64,000 nt of DNA from an uncultured Ruminiclostridium sp. (GTDB lineage Bacteria > Bacillota > Clostridia > Oscillospirales > Ruminococcaceae). The stretch lies in assembly GCA_944388385.1 (NCBI GenBank), contig CALXIO010000003.1, positions 32,796-96,795 on the forward strand. Reading direction: 5' to 3'. The translations under genes and the position numbers were made by a program. The notes below the pieces were generated by a model. It was given only the letters and a program-made list of their open reading frames with translations, was not told the origin of the DNA and made no database searches. Positions 1 to 8,530 of the stretch are shown piece by piece; the first letter of the stretch is position 1, and each line of letters starts with the position of its first letter.

Positions 1-934
1 TGAATTCCTGCATTGTCTTGCCGTCCTTTTCAATGGAATCCCATTTATTTATGGCAATAACACTTGCCTTGCCCTGTTCGTGGGCATAGCCTGCAACCTT
101 GCTGTCCTGCTCAGTATAGCCCTCATTTGCATCTATCATAATAACACAGACATCAGCCCTGTCAACAGCCATATAGGCTCTGAGCACGCTGTACTTTTCT
201 ATCTGCTCATTTACCTTAGACTTTCTTCTTATACCGGCGGTATCAATAAATACATACTGTTGACCGTTTCTTGTAATAACAGTATCCACCGCATCCCTTG
301 TAGTACCTGCTATATCGGATACTATCATTCTGTCCTCTCCGGCAATCTTATTTATAAGTGAGGATTTTCCGGCATTGGGCTTACCGATAACCGCCACCTT
401 AATTGCATCCTCGGGGTAATCATTAGCAGCACTTTCTTCAGGCATATTTTCAAATACCGCATCCAAAAGATCTCCGGTGCCGTGACCATGGGCAGAGGAT
501 ACCGCAATAGGCTCACCAAGACCAAGATTATAAAACTCATAAAATTCCGGGGGAACATCACCCACAGAATCGCACTTGTTTACACAAAGCACCACCGGTT
601 TTCCGCTTTTCTGAAGCATAGCCGCCACATCCGCGTCACTTGCGGTAACACCTGTTGTTATATCCGTAACAAGTATAATTACATCCGCCTTTTCTATGGC
701 AAGCTGAGCCTGTATTCTCATCTGGGATAAAATAACATCCTTAGAGTCCGGCTCAATACCGCCGGTATCAATAAGCATAAATTCCTTGCCCAGCCATTCA
801 GCCTTAGCGTAAATTCTGTCTCTTGTAACACCGGGGGTATCGTCAACTATTGACATTCTCTTACCCACAAGGCGGTTAAAAAGAGTGGATTTACCCACAT
901 TAGGCCTGCCTACTACCGCTACTATTCCTTCCAT
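1..934 (-). CDS. der: Ribosome-assembly GTPase Der (EngA), 3' end cut by window
   Basis: Der is an essential cytoplasmic GTPase with two tandem G domains that acts in 50S subunit maturation. About 311 of the usual ~440 residues are present; the C-terminal part (rest of the second G domain and the KH-like domain) lies beyond the window's left edge. The N-terminal G1 motif GRPNVGKST starts about residue 9, and a second G1 ([13 protein letters not shown]) lies near residue 190. The start is the ATG at 934 in the sequence encoding [15 protein letters not shown]; an AAAAAGGATG-like ribosome site precedes it. The DUF512 gene ends 15 bp upstream on the same strand, a pairing common in Clostridia, so the two are probably co-transcribed. 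Identity is secure; only completeness is unknown. Confidence 0.95.
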   Translation of the reverse strand, partial: MEGIVAVVGRPNVGKSTLFNRLVGKRMSIVDDTPGVTRDRIYAKAEWLGKEFMLIDTGGIEPDSKDVILSQMRIQAQLAIEKADVIILVTDITTGVTASDADVAAMLQKSGKPVVLCVNKCDSVGDVPPEFYEFYNLGLGEPIAVSSAHGHGTGDLLDAVFENMPEESAANDYPEDAIKVAVIGKPNAGKSSLINKIAGEDRMIVSDIAGTTRDAVDTVITRNGQQYVFIDTAGIRRKSKVNEQIEKYSVLRAYMAVDRADVCVIMIDANEGYTEQDSKVAGYAHEQGKASVIAINKWDSIEKDGKTMQEF

Positions 935-949
935 TTATTCACATCCTTT

Positions 950-2272
950 TTATATGCTCTGTTCACCCAGTATAGCCTCTAAAAGGGCATAACCGTCGTC
1001 GCTTCCGTCGGTGCAAACCGGTACCACCGTAACACCGAGAGTCTGCTCCACATCTGTAATGGTCTTATCATCAAGGAAAATATCGCTGTTTGTTTTAAGC
1101 ATATCCTTAGTAATAAGAAGCCTACTTCCAAGCTCATTTTTATGGGGCAGAAGCTGATTTATAATATCTCCTGCCGTTAAAAGTCCGGCTACTGTAATAG
1201 TTTCACCGAAAAAGTCATTTTTTATTGTATATACATTAACATGGGTATTTTTAAAATCCGCCGACATCATTTTAACAAGGGAGGCTATAAGGGGAGCGGC
1301 AAGAACACCGGTAGCTATTGACAGGTGTCTTTCTTCATCGTCGGTTTCCTCATATTCTCTTTTGTCACAAAGGGCATCGGTAAACTGCTTTAACAGATTT
1401 GCACACATACCCACACCATTTTCAAACTGGTCAAAGTCCTCATAATAGTCAAAGTCCGGCATAGATCTTTTTGCTGTCAGGAAAAATTCATCCGAGGGAT
1501 AAACCACCCTTGTATGATATTTTTCAAACATCATATCCCCGAAAAGCTGTATTGTATCAATAGCCCGTCCTGCGCTTTCCTCGTCAAACAGCTTTAGCCG
1601 GGGAAGATTTTCTCTGAATCTTGTAAGTCCTACAGGAACTACCGCTATACTTTTTACGGCAGGGTAGAGGTTACAAAGATCGGTAAGGGTCTTTTCCAGC
1701 TCCTTGCCGTCATTTATCTCGGGAACCAGCACTATCTGTGTATTAAGGGTAATTCCTGCCGCCGCCATACGGTACATATAATCAAGACAGGTACCGGCAT
1801 TGGGATTTTTAGTCATCTTCACCCTTAATTCAGAATTTGTAGTATGAACAGAGATATTCATGGGAAGCTTCATCTTAATAATGCGCTCCACATCCTGCTC
1901 AGACAGATTTGTCATTGTTATATAGTTACCCTGTAAAAAGCTAAGCCGGGAATCATCATCCTTAAAATAAAGAGTATCCCTCATGCCCTTGGGAAGCTGA
2001 TTTATAAAGCAGAATATACAGTTATTCTTACAATGCTGCTTACAGTCCATAAGATAACTGTCAAATTCAAGGCCTAAATCCGCATATTCCTGTTTTTTAA
2101 GCCTTACCGTTCTTGTGTCAAGACTTATTTCAAGCTCCCTGTCAGTACAGTAAAACTGATAGTCAAGAACATCATTTATATCATGACCGTTTATGGCAAC
2201 AAGCATTTCTCCGCCCCTTATACCTGCCTTATGGGCAGGGGAGTGGGGTACAACCGAACTTATCTTAACCAT
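950..2272 (-). CDS. PDZ-radical SAM DUF512 protein
   Basis: This 440-residue protein begins with a PDZ-like segment (about residues 1-50, VVPHSPAHKAGIRGGEMLVAING), followed by a cysteine cluster CKQHCKNNCIFCF near residues 90-105 that resembles a radical-SAM [4Fe-4S] site, and then a C-terminal DUF512 region. The family is widespread in Firmicutes and usually sits beside der, as here. The biochemical role is not established; the fold suggests an S-adenosylmethionine-dependent iron-sulfur enzyme in the cytoplasm. The ATG at 2272 begins MVKISSVV and matches the family N-terminus. Nothing looks truncated. Confidence is high for the family and low for function. Confidence 0.88.
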   Translation of the reverse strand: MVKISSVVPHSPAHKAGIRGGEMLVAINGHDINDVLDYQFYCTDRELEISLDTRTVRLKKQEYADLGLEFDSYLMDCKQHCKNNCIFCFINQLPKGMRDTLYFKDDDSRLSFLQGNYITMTNLSEQDVERIIKMKLPMNISVHTTNSELRVKMTKNPNAGTCLDYMYRMAAAGITLNTQIVLVPEINDGKELEKTLTDLCNLYPAVKSIAVVPVGLTRFRENLPRLKLFDEESAGRAIDTIQLFGDMMFEKYHTRVVYPSDEFFLTAKRSMPDFDYYEDFDQFENGVGMCANLLKQFTDALCDKREYEETDDEERHLSIATGVLAAPLIASLVKMMSADFKNTHVNVYTIKNDFFGETITVAGLLTAGDIINQLLPHKNELGSRLLITKDMLKTNSDIFLDDKTITDVEQTLGVTVVPVCTDGSDDGYALLEAILGEQSI

Positions 2273-2291
2273 TATAATTCCTTATCTCTGA

Positions 2292-2327
2292 ATATTAAAA
2301 TAGGGCTCAGCACTACTGCCAAGCCCT
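2292..2327 (-). terminator. Rho-independent terminator after rpmF
   Basis: On the minus strand AGGGCT and AGCCCT pair around a 14-nt loop and are followed by TATTTTAAT. It lies between the rpmF stop (2366) and the DUF512 start (2272), so it probably ends the rpmF transcript. Confidence 0.55.
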
Positions 2328-2365
2328 CTTTTCAGCAATCACGCCATTTATTACACGAGAAACAA

Positions 2366-2554
2366 TTACGCTTCAGCCTTCTGAGCGATAACTTCCTTGC
2401 CCTTGTAATAACCACAGTTGCCGCATACTCTGTGAGGCATCTTGTATTCGCCGCACTGAGGGCAACGTGAGAATGCAGGTGCAGATAGCTTCCATACCTG
2501 TGAACGTCTCTTATCACGTCTTGCCTTTGATACTTTTCTCTTTGGAACTGCCAT
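2366..2554 (-). CDS. rpmF: 50S ribosomal protein L32
   Basis: A 62-residue basic protein starting [18 protein letters not shown], the standard L32 N-terminus, with the zinc-ribbon cysteines CPQC (about residues 31-34) and CGNC (about 44-47). L32 is a structural protein of the large ribosomal subunit; this is the cysteine-containing zinc-binding form. The start at 2554 is preceded by AGAGGGGGG seven bases upstream; a longer reading frame beginning at 2641 runs through the promoter and has no site. The usual upstream partner yceD (DUF177) is absent here. A strong sigma-A promoter sits at 2630-2658. Confidence 0.97.
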   Translation of the reverse strand: MAVPKRKVSKARRDKRRSQVWKLSAPAFSRCPQCGEYKMPHRVCGNCGYYKGKEVIAQKAEA

Positions 2555-2629
2555 TTTAGCACCCCCCTCTGATGTTTGATAATCGAAAATTAAGCTATAA
2601 AATATATAGCCAAAACTAACACGACTAAT

Positions 2630-2658
2630 ATTATACAGCATTTATTTCGATTTGTCAA
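2630..2658 (-). promoter_or_regulatory. Sigma-A promoter of rpmF
   Basis: Read on the minus strand: TTGACA (2653-2658), a 17-bp spacer, then TATAAT (2630-2635). Both hexamers are perfect consensus, as expected for a ribosomal protein gene. The transcript would have a leader of roughly 70 nt before rpmF. Confidence 0.85.
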
Positions 2659-2661
2659 CAC

Positions 2662-3069
2662 TTAATCGAGATATTTTTTAATATTTTCTGTAAGATCAGC
2701 AACATCTGCTGAAATTGTAAAGGTTACAGTGGTATTTTCACCGCTTACTGTGGCAATCTTATCGAACATAGCGCCGATCATATCAAGATCTCTGCCTGCT
2801 ATTCTTAAAATACCGTCAACAAAAACATCTGTGCAGTCATAGTCAGATGCAAGAATACCTGCAACAAAGCCTGCCATCTCATCGTAGTTGTGGATGTTGT
2901 AATCTTCAATGTTGATAAGACGTACCTTGTGGTAAATGTCAATGTTGAGAGAAGAACCTAACTGAACAGCAACAACATTGCCCTTGCTAGCCTGTTCTGC
3001 ATTGTGGATAGCATCGATAAGTAACTTTGTTTTACCGGATCCCTTTTTGCCTGCGATAAGTTTAATCAT
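2662..3069 (-). CDS. Small P-loop ATP-binding protein of unknown role
   Basis: A 135-residue protein with a clear Walker A motif GKKGSGKTK at residues 8-16, near the N-terminus. The rest (alternating strands and helices, with FVDGILRIAG in the middle, which could serve as a Walker B-type strand) fits a minimal P-loop NTPase fold. I do not recognise a named family. It lies between pgi and rpmF on the same strand, about 80 bp downstream of pgi, and could share its transcript. TCCTCCGTTG on the plus strand just upstream gives an AACGGAGGACT ribosome site. No transmembrane segment or signal peptide. It is probably a real, conserved gene, but the function is unknown. Confidence 0.75.
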   Translation of the reverse strand: MIKLIAGKKGSGKTKLLIDAIHNAEQASKGNVVAVQLGSSLNIDIYHKVRLINIEDYNIHNYDEMAGFVAGILASDYDCTDVFVDGILRIAGRDLDMIGAMFDKIATVSGENTTVTFTISADVADLTENIKKYLD

Positions 3070-3151
3070 TATTTAGTCCTCCGTTGTTTGCGGAAAATTC
3101 CGCTTATTTTGTGCGGATCACTCCGCTGTATAAAAATCAGTAGCCTGATTA

Positions 3152-4489
3152 TTAACCGATCTTTGCTTCAAGTGCCGCCTTAGCATCCTCATAACCGGGC
3201 TTGCCAAGTAAAGCAAACATATTCTTCTTGTAGCTTTCAACACCGGGCTGGTTAAAGGGATTTACACCCAGTAAATAGCCTGATACTGCACAAGCAAGCT
3301 CAAAGAAGTAAATAAGATAGCCAAGCTCATATTCATTTACCTCAGGCATTTCAAGTACCATATTGGGTGTACCGCCCTCAGTATGTGCAATAATTGTACC
3401 CTCATAAGCCTTCTGGTTTACAACAGACATATTCTGGTTTGAAAGGAAGTTAAGTCCGTCGCCGTTTGTGGGATCATTCTTTAAGAACAGATCCTTCTGG
3501 GGCTTAGCTATATGTACAACTGTTTCAAATAAGATCTTAGAGCCATCCTGGATAAACTGACCGAGTGAATGTAAGTCAGTGGAGAAGGTAGCCGCAGAGG
3601 GGAATAAGCCCTTGCCGTCCTTGCCCTCGCTCTCGCCGAACAACTGCTTGAACCATTCGCACATCATTACAAATGAGTTTTCATAAGCGATAAGCATTTC
3701 AGCCTTGTAGCCCTTGTTGTAAAGGATATTACGAAGTGCCGCATACTTGTAGCAGTCGTTCTTTTCAAGATCACATTCAGCAAAATCAGCTCTTGCAGCT
3801 GCCGCACCGTTCATAAGTGCATCAATATCACAGCCTGCACAGGCAATAGGTAAAAGACCTACTGCTGTAAGCACTGAAAATCTGCCGCCTACATCATCGG
3901 GAATAACAAAGGTTTCATAGCCCTTTGCATCAGATAATTCCTTAAGTGTGCCCTTAGCCTTATCTGTAGTAGCATAGATACGTGCCTTAGCACCCTCCTC
4001 GCCGTACTTTTCTTCAAGCATTTCTCTGAATACTCTGAAGGCAAGTGCAGGCTCGGTTGTAGTACCGGACTTGGAAATAATATTTACTGAAAAATCCTTG
4101 TCCTTAACTATTTCAATAATTTCGCTTAAATATGTAGGACTGATGCTGTTACCTACAAAGTAAATCTGAGGTGTGTCCTTGCAAAGTGAATTATAAAGAG
4201 TTGATCTTAATAATTCAATAGCTGCTCTTGCACCTAAGTAAGATCCGCCGATACCGATAACAAGAAGAACATCGCTGTCTGACTTAATCTTCTCAGCAGC
4301 CTTCTTGATACGGGCAAATTCTTCCTTGTCATAGTTTACGGGAAGATCAACCCAGCCTAAAAAGTCGTTACCGAGGCCACTCTTGTTTACAATCTGCTCA
4401 TGTGCAGCCTTTACAAGAGGAGCCATGCCCTTAAGCTCGTCTTCGTTGACAACACCTTTTAAGTATCTGTCATTAAGTTTAATAGCCAT
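3152..4489 (-). CDS. pgi: Glucose-6-phosphate isomerase
   Basis: Interconverts glucose-6-phosphate and fructose-6-phosphate in glycolysis, in the cytoplasm. The 445-residue length is that of the short Gram-positive Pgi. Visible family motifs are [13 protein letters not shown] (phosphosugar-binding SIS loop), [11 protein letters not shown], and the signature [17 protein letters not shown], with a C-terminal helix around [12 protein letters not shown]. The start was placed at 4489 ([12 protein letters not shown]) because GGAGAG sits six bases upstream; the frame is open 18 codons further but lacks a site and overlaps the leader. A consensus promoter at 4575-4603 precedes it. The P-loop gene follows and may be co-transcribed. 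Confidence 0.97.
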   Translation of the reverse strand: MAIKLNDRYLKGVVNEDELKGMAPLVKAAHEQIVNKSGLGNDFLGWVDLPVNYDKEEFARIKKAAEKIKSDSDVLLVIGIGGSYLGARAAIELLRSTLYNSLCKDTPQIYFVGNSISPTYLSEIIEIVKDKDFSVNIISKSGTTTEPALAFRVFREMLEEKYGEEGAKARIYATTDKAKGTLKELSDAKGYETFVIPDDVGGRFSVLTAVGLLPIACAGCDIDALMNGAAAARADFAECDLEKNDCYKYAALRNILYNKGYKAEMLIAYENSFVMMCEWFKQLFGESEGKDGKGLFPSAATFSTDLHSLGQFIQDGSKILFETVVHIAKPQKDLFLKNDPTNGDGLNFLSNQNMSVVNQKAYEGTIIAHTEGGTPNMVLEMPEVNEYELGYLIYFFELACAVSGYLLGVNPFNQPGVESYKKNMFALLGKPGYEDAKAALEAKIG

Positions 4490-4574
4490 TTTATACTCTC
4501 CATTCTTTCTCTTTTCTTTTTGTCCAAACACATAAAACAGCATACCTGTTATACCGGCACACTATTCATTTAAT

Positions 4575-4603
4575 ATTATAGCGAAAACCGGACAATTTTT
4601 CAA
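4575..4603 (-). promoter_or_regulatory. Sigma-A promoter of pgi
   Basis: Minus strand TTGAAA (4598-4603), 17-bp spacer, TATAAT (4575-4580). It lies between the dacA stop and the pgi start, so pgi has its own promoter. Confidence 0.8.
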
Positions 4604-4673
4604 GGTGTTTTACAGATAACTAACACTTTTGTAGAAATACAATAAAATGCTGTGTAAAATTTATGCAAAATTA

Positions 4674-5816
4674 CTAAAAGCTAAATATTTCCCTTAGTAT
4701 CATCAAAAAGCAGTTGATAAAGGTAAGCTCCTCCACCTCATATACTGTCACAATATCCGAGGTAAACACCGGATTATTGTCAAGATAGGCAACTATCATT
4801 CCTGCTGTGTGTCCGGATTTTACCGGGGCTTGAAGAAATGGCTCTGTGCTGTATTTATATTCAATGTCCCCGGCTCTGCCCTTAGGTATAATTATAGGGT
4901 AAAACTGCTTTACCCTCAGGGAAGTGGATTTATCCATTCCGGATATTACCTGAATGTTTTCCGGCATTTCATCCGTTACCGCAGGACGATATATTTCAAA
5001 TCCGTTAAAGCCATAGTCAAGAAGCTCTCTGCATATGGTAAATCTCTCCTCACTTTCCTTACTGCCAAGGGTCACAGCGCAAAGGGTCATATTTCCTCTT
5101 TTTGCCCATACCGCAAGACAAGCCCCTGCATTGTCGGTAGTACCGGTCTTGCCTCCCATAAGTCCCTCATATTTATCTATCAGCTTGTTTGTATTTAAAA
5201 GCTGGGTGGCTCTTTCTCCCTCCCTTACATAATCAAGCCTTGTCATAAAGAATGTATCATAATAATTATATTGTGAAAATTCCCCGCACAAAATTGAAAT
5301 ATCATAGGCGGTGCTGTAATGGTTATCATCATCATAGCCTACACAGTTCTGATAGTGGGTGTTTAGCATACCAAGGCTTGAAGCCTTACTGTTCATCATG
5401 GAAACAAATTCCTCCTCGCTTCCGGCTATATGCTCACATAACGCCACACAGGCATCATTTGCGGAGGATATCACCACGGATTTTATAAGCTCCCCGGCGG
5501 TGAGTGTTTCCCCCGGCTCCAGCCATATTACAGACCCGTCCATGGATGAGGCATACTCGGAGCAGGTTATTTCATCCTCAAAGGATAATTCTCCTGCCTT
5601 TATATATTCCGCCCATATAAGCATACACATCAGCTTAGTTACTGATGCTATGGGAAGCCTTTCCTGTTCATTTTCCGAATAAAGCACAGTGCCGGTGTTA
5701 CATTCGGTAACTATCATCGCCTCAGCCCTGTTTTCGTATTCCCCCTGGCTGTAAGCATTAAGGGTAAATACGGACATAAAAATACTGAATACAAGTAAAA
5801 AGCGTAAAAATTTCAT
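4674..5816 (-). CDS. D-alanyl-D-alanine carboxypeptidase (S11, PBP5/DacF-like)
   Basis: A 380-residue secreted or membrane-attached penicillin-binding protein that trims the terminal D-Ala from peptidoglycan stem peptides. A signal peptide spans about residues 1-23 (MKFLRFLLVFSIFMSVF). All three active-site motifs are intact: S58-V-T-K61, S118-A-N120 and K223-T-G225. A PBP5-type beta-rich C-terminal domain follows, and the last ~18 residues form a hydrophobic/amphipathic helix (INCFLMILREIFSF) suited to membrane attachment. GGGAGGGATAAGCT precedes the ATG at 5816. It follows the S11-MurF-like fusion gene on the same strand but is separated from it by a terminator at about 5864-5894. The intact copy here contrasts with the damaged S11 domain upstream. 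Confidence 0.93.
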   Translation of the reverse strand: MKFLRFLLVFSIFMSVFTLNAYSQGEYENRAEAMIVTECNTGTVLYSENEQERLPIASVTKLMCMLIWAEYIKAGELSFEDEITCSEYASSMDGSVIWLEPGETLTAGELIKSVVISSANDACVALCEHIAGSEEEFVSMMNSKASSLGMLNTHYQNCVGYDDDNHYSTAYDISILCGEFSQYNYYDTFFMTRLDYVREGERATQLLNTNKLIDKYEGLMGGKTGTTDNAGACLAVWAKRGNMTLCAVTLGSKESEERFTICRELLDYGFNGFEIYRPAVTDEMPENIQVISGMDKSTSLRVKQFYPIIIPKGRAGDIEYKYSTEPFLQAPVKSGHTAGMIVAYLDNNPVFTSDIVTVYEVEELTFINCFLMILREIFSF

Positions 5817-5863
5817 AGCTTATCCCTCCCGGGAAAAGTATATGAAAAAATCCCTCTGAATAG

Positions 5864-5894
5864 AATAAAAATCCCCTTTCCAAAGAAAGGGGAT
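5864..5894 (-). terminator. Rho-independent terminator after the S11-MurF fusion gene
   Basis: Minus strand ATCCCCTTTC, loop TTTG, GAAAGGGGAT, then TTTTTATTC. A ten-base-pair stem with a T-run directly after the stop codon of the fusion gene (5900). Confidence 0.85.
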
Positions 5895-5899
5895 AGTGA

Positions 5900-8104
5900 T
5901 TATCTGATATTTTCCAGTACCTCATCAAGGCCGCTTTCCGGAGAGCCTCTTAAAAGCACAGCGTCGCCGCTTTTGGTATTAAGTCTTAAAAATTCCGAAA
6001 GGGCAGAGGGGGTTTCAAGGCAGAGCACAAACTTCTGCTTTAAATCCACGGTTTTGAAAATTTCCTTGGGAATTTCACCGTAGCATACAGCAATATCAAT
6101 AGGACACTTATTTATAAGGGTACCTACCTTGCGGTACATTTCTCTCTGGTGATTTTCTTCAGAGCCTATATCCGCAAATACTGCAATTCTCTTTGCGCCC
6201 TCTTCCAGCTTTGAAAGGCAGAGCTTTTTAATTCCGGCACTTACGCTTTCGTTTGTATCGTTGACAAAGTCATAAATAAGCATTGTGCCATTTTCGTTTT
6301 TCTCCACATTAAGACCGGAGGACTTACGAAATCTCTGTAAAGCCTCCACTATGGTTTCCGGCTCGTAGCCCATAATCTCACCCAAAGCAAAGCAGGCAAG
6401 AGCCTGATATACTCCGTGCTTATCGTCCATGGAAAGCTCAATGTGATAGCTTCCCGTACCGGTTACTATATCAAAGCTTATGGTATCTCTTCCGAGGGAA
6501 ATATTATCTGCGTAATAGTCCGCCGCCTTATTGTCAACGCCTATTGTGATAACATCCTGACCGATGGAGAAAATTCCTGCCAGGTTTTTATCATCTATGT
6601 TGATAATAACCGCACCGGATTCATTCATGCCCTTGCAGATCTTCAGCTTTTCTTCAATAAACTGTTCCTTATTTAAATTTCTGGGATTTTTTGAGGCTAC
6701 CGTACTTGTAAATACCGCCACATCAAAGCCTATTACCTTAGCTACCTTTTCCACATTTCCCGATTCATTACAGGAAACATTTATAACCGCCGCCTCAGTA
6801 TCGGCCTGGGCTGAAAGCACTGCCTTCAGCATACCGTTGTAATTATCATCCACAAATCCGGATTTAACTACACCCATGGATCTTGCTATAAGCTGCTCCA
6901 TCATATTTATGGGATTTATCTTTTCCGGACAGTCAAGTATACCGATAGTCCACATACCGAGCTTGGTTTTAATAAGCCTTGCAAGTGAAGCCTTTGCCGC
7001 TTCAAGATCATCCACCACAATGCAGGGAAGTCCCGAAACCAAGGTCTTGCATATAATAAGTGATGCGCCCTTTTCAACAGTGGCTCTTGCACTTTCTGTA
7101 TCCTCAGCAAAGTAGGCACATCCGGGCTTTACCTTATTTTTGCCGAAGGTGGCATGGGTAATACCGCATTCTCCTGCATTTCTCTGGGCAGGGTGAAGTG
7201 CATCGCATATTTCGGTTACCGTAAGGAATGTTTTTTGCTCAGAGGAGCTTTCACTTGTTTTTGTAGCGCCGTTTAAAGCATCAAAATTATCAAAGGTGAA
7301 GTTAAACAGGGTAATAGCATCATAAAAGGCATATTTCATCTGCTTTGTATTTTCTGCACCTAAGATAATGGCAATTACCTCTTCCCCGTTTTTACCCTTA
7401 GGGGGCAGGGCAGAGCAGGCAAGGCAGGACTTTGAACGGGCTGTGTAGCCACTCTTGATACCGATAGCGGTTTCATAGCGGTATCTTCTGTTCTGAACAT
7501 TTACCAGCAGGTTTGTATTCTGTATGGTTCTTTCCTCGCTCTTGTTGGTAGCGGCGATAGTATATTTATCTGTGGCGGCTATCATTCTGAAGGTGCGGTT
7601 TGTCATACAGTACCTGCAGATAACAGCCATATCGTATGCGGTGGAGAATTGCTCAGCGGTAAATCCGCCCTTTTCGTCTGTAATGGTGGTTTCGGAAGCA
7701 CCGATGGACCTTGCCTTCTGCTCCATAAGTGAAGTAAACTTATCCTTGTCGCCGCTTATATATTCAGCTAAGGCAAACATGGAGTCATTTGCTGATACCA
7801 GCATCATGGAATATATAAGGTCAAGAACGGAAAAGCTCTCTCCCTCCACCAGATTTATGGAGGCAGAACCCTTCCACTTTGATATTTCATCAATAACTGT
7901 CTTTGATATGGTTACCTTGTCATTGAGATTGCACTTTTCAAGGGCGATAATTGAGGCAAGTATTTTAGTAAGAAATGCCGGATACATTTTCAGCCTGGAA
8001 TTTTTCTCAAGAAGTATCTTGCCTTCATTCTGAGTGACTACAATAGCCGCCTGGGCATTTATCTGAGGCATCTCTATCTTTTCAACTGTCTTTGTTTCCG
8101 CCAT
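5900..8104 (-). CDS. S11 peptidase-like / MurF-like fusion with degenerate active sites
   Basis: A 734-residue protein in two parts. Residues ~15-280 resemble an S11 D-Ala-D-Ala carboxypeptidase but without a signal peptide; SxxK reads F44-L-T-K47, so the nucleophilic serine is missing, SxN is kept (S104-A-N106) and KTG is K217-S-G219. Residues ~295-734 resemble MurF/Mur ligases: an N-terminal substrate domain (KVKPGCAYFA), a central domain whose P-loop is eroded (G388-ILDCPE-K395 instead of GxxGKTT), and a C-terminal domain (KHGVYQALACFALGEIMGY, then DFVNDTNES in place of the D-x-Y-N-A-N-P motif). Both halves therefore look catalytically compromised. The start at 8104 (MAETKTVEK) has AGGA eight bases upstream; alternatives at 8110 and 8155 have poorer spacing. 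Probably a cytoplasmic scaffold, regulator or substrate-binding protein in wall synthesis; that is inference. Confidence 0.82.
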   Translation of the reverse strand: MAETKTVEKIEMPQINAQAAIVVTQNEGKILLEKNSRLKMYPAFLTKILASIIALEKCNLNDKVTISKTVIDEISKWKGSASINLVEGESFSVLDLIYSMMLVSANDSMFALAEYISGDKDKFTSLMEQKARSIGASETTITDEKGGFTAEQFSTAYDMAVICRYCMTNRTFRMIAATDKYTIAATNKSEERTIQNTNLLVNVQNRRYRYETAIGIKSGYTARSKSCLACSALPPKGKNGEEVIAIILGAENTKQMKYAFYDAITLFNFTFDNFDALNGATKTSESSSEQKTFLTVTEICDALHPAQRNAGECGITHATFGKNKVKPGCAYFAEDTESARATVEKGASLIICKTLVSGLPCIVVDDLEAAKASLARLIKTKLGMWTIGILDCPEKINPINMMEQLIARSMGVVKSGFVDDNYNGMLKAVLSAQADTEAAVINVSCNESGNVEKVAKVIGFDVAVFTSTVASKNPRNLNKEQFIEEKLKICKGMNESGAVIINIDDKNLAGIFSIGQDVITIGVDNKAADYYADNISLGRDTISFDIVTGTGSYHIELSMDDKHGVYQALACFALGEIMGYEPETIVEALQRFRKSSGLNVEKNENGTMLIYDFVNDTNESVSAGIKKLCLSKLEEGAKRIAVFADIGSEENHQREMYRKVGTLINKCPIDIAVCYGEIPKEIFKTVDLKQKFVLCLETPSALSEFLRLNTKSGDAVLLRGSPESGLDEVLENIR

Positions 8105-8370
8105 ATTCATCTTCCTTTCTTGTAGCATCTTTATCCGATAAACTAATATCGTCATATTATCATATTATATAGTATAAATATCTCCCGTGACAAAAAGAAG
8201 ATATTTTTGTAATCATATTACCACAATTAAAATTATACTACTAAAACAGTAAATTTTCAACCTTTTGCGGAAATTTTGACAATACAAAAATAGCTCAATT
8301 TTTTGTATATTTTACACAAAAGTTTATAAACTTTTCGTAAAATCTTTCATAGTATTTTTTAAGGATAGTA

Positions 8371-8399
8371 TTGACAAAATTGACTATTGGGTCTATAAT
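8371..8399 (+). promoter_or_regulatory. Sigma-A promoter of the surface protein gene
   Basis: TTGACA (8371-8376), 17-bp spacer, TATAAT (8394-8399), both perfect consensus. The start site near 8406 gives an untranslated leader of about 120 nt. The region 8105-8370 between the two divergent genes is AT-rich and shows nothing else I can name. Confidence 0.88.
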
Positions 8400-8405
8400 A
8401 CAGAT

Positions 8406-8530
8406 AAATAGATATGGTCATAATTGCGCCCTTTAACGCTTCAAAAGGTGAACCTTTAAAAGACTGTATCCTTTCGGGAGAATTATTTATGAATAATAAT
8501 TCGTGTTTCTGATCCATAATGAGGATTATG
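8406..8530 (+). promoter_or_regulatory. Structured 5' leader with a seven-codon peptide
   Basis: The leader contains CCTTT...AAAGG complementary segments (about 8428-8475) that can fold in alternative ways, and a good ribosome site (CGGGAG, 8475-8480) followed by ATG at 8489. That start opens a short frame encoding MNNNSCF and ending TGA at 8510-8512, just before the start of the surface protein gene. It may be a regulatory upstream peptide or chance. I could not match the leader to any riboswitch class. Confidence 0.35.

Noticed and set aside
8406..8530. Known riboswitch (c-di-GMP, ZTP, THF, c-di-AMP) in the surface gene leader
   Set aside because: None of the diagnostic conserved stretches of these classes is present; only weak alternative pairing is visible.
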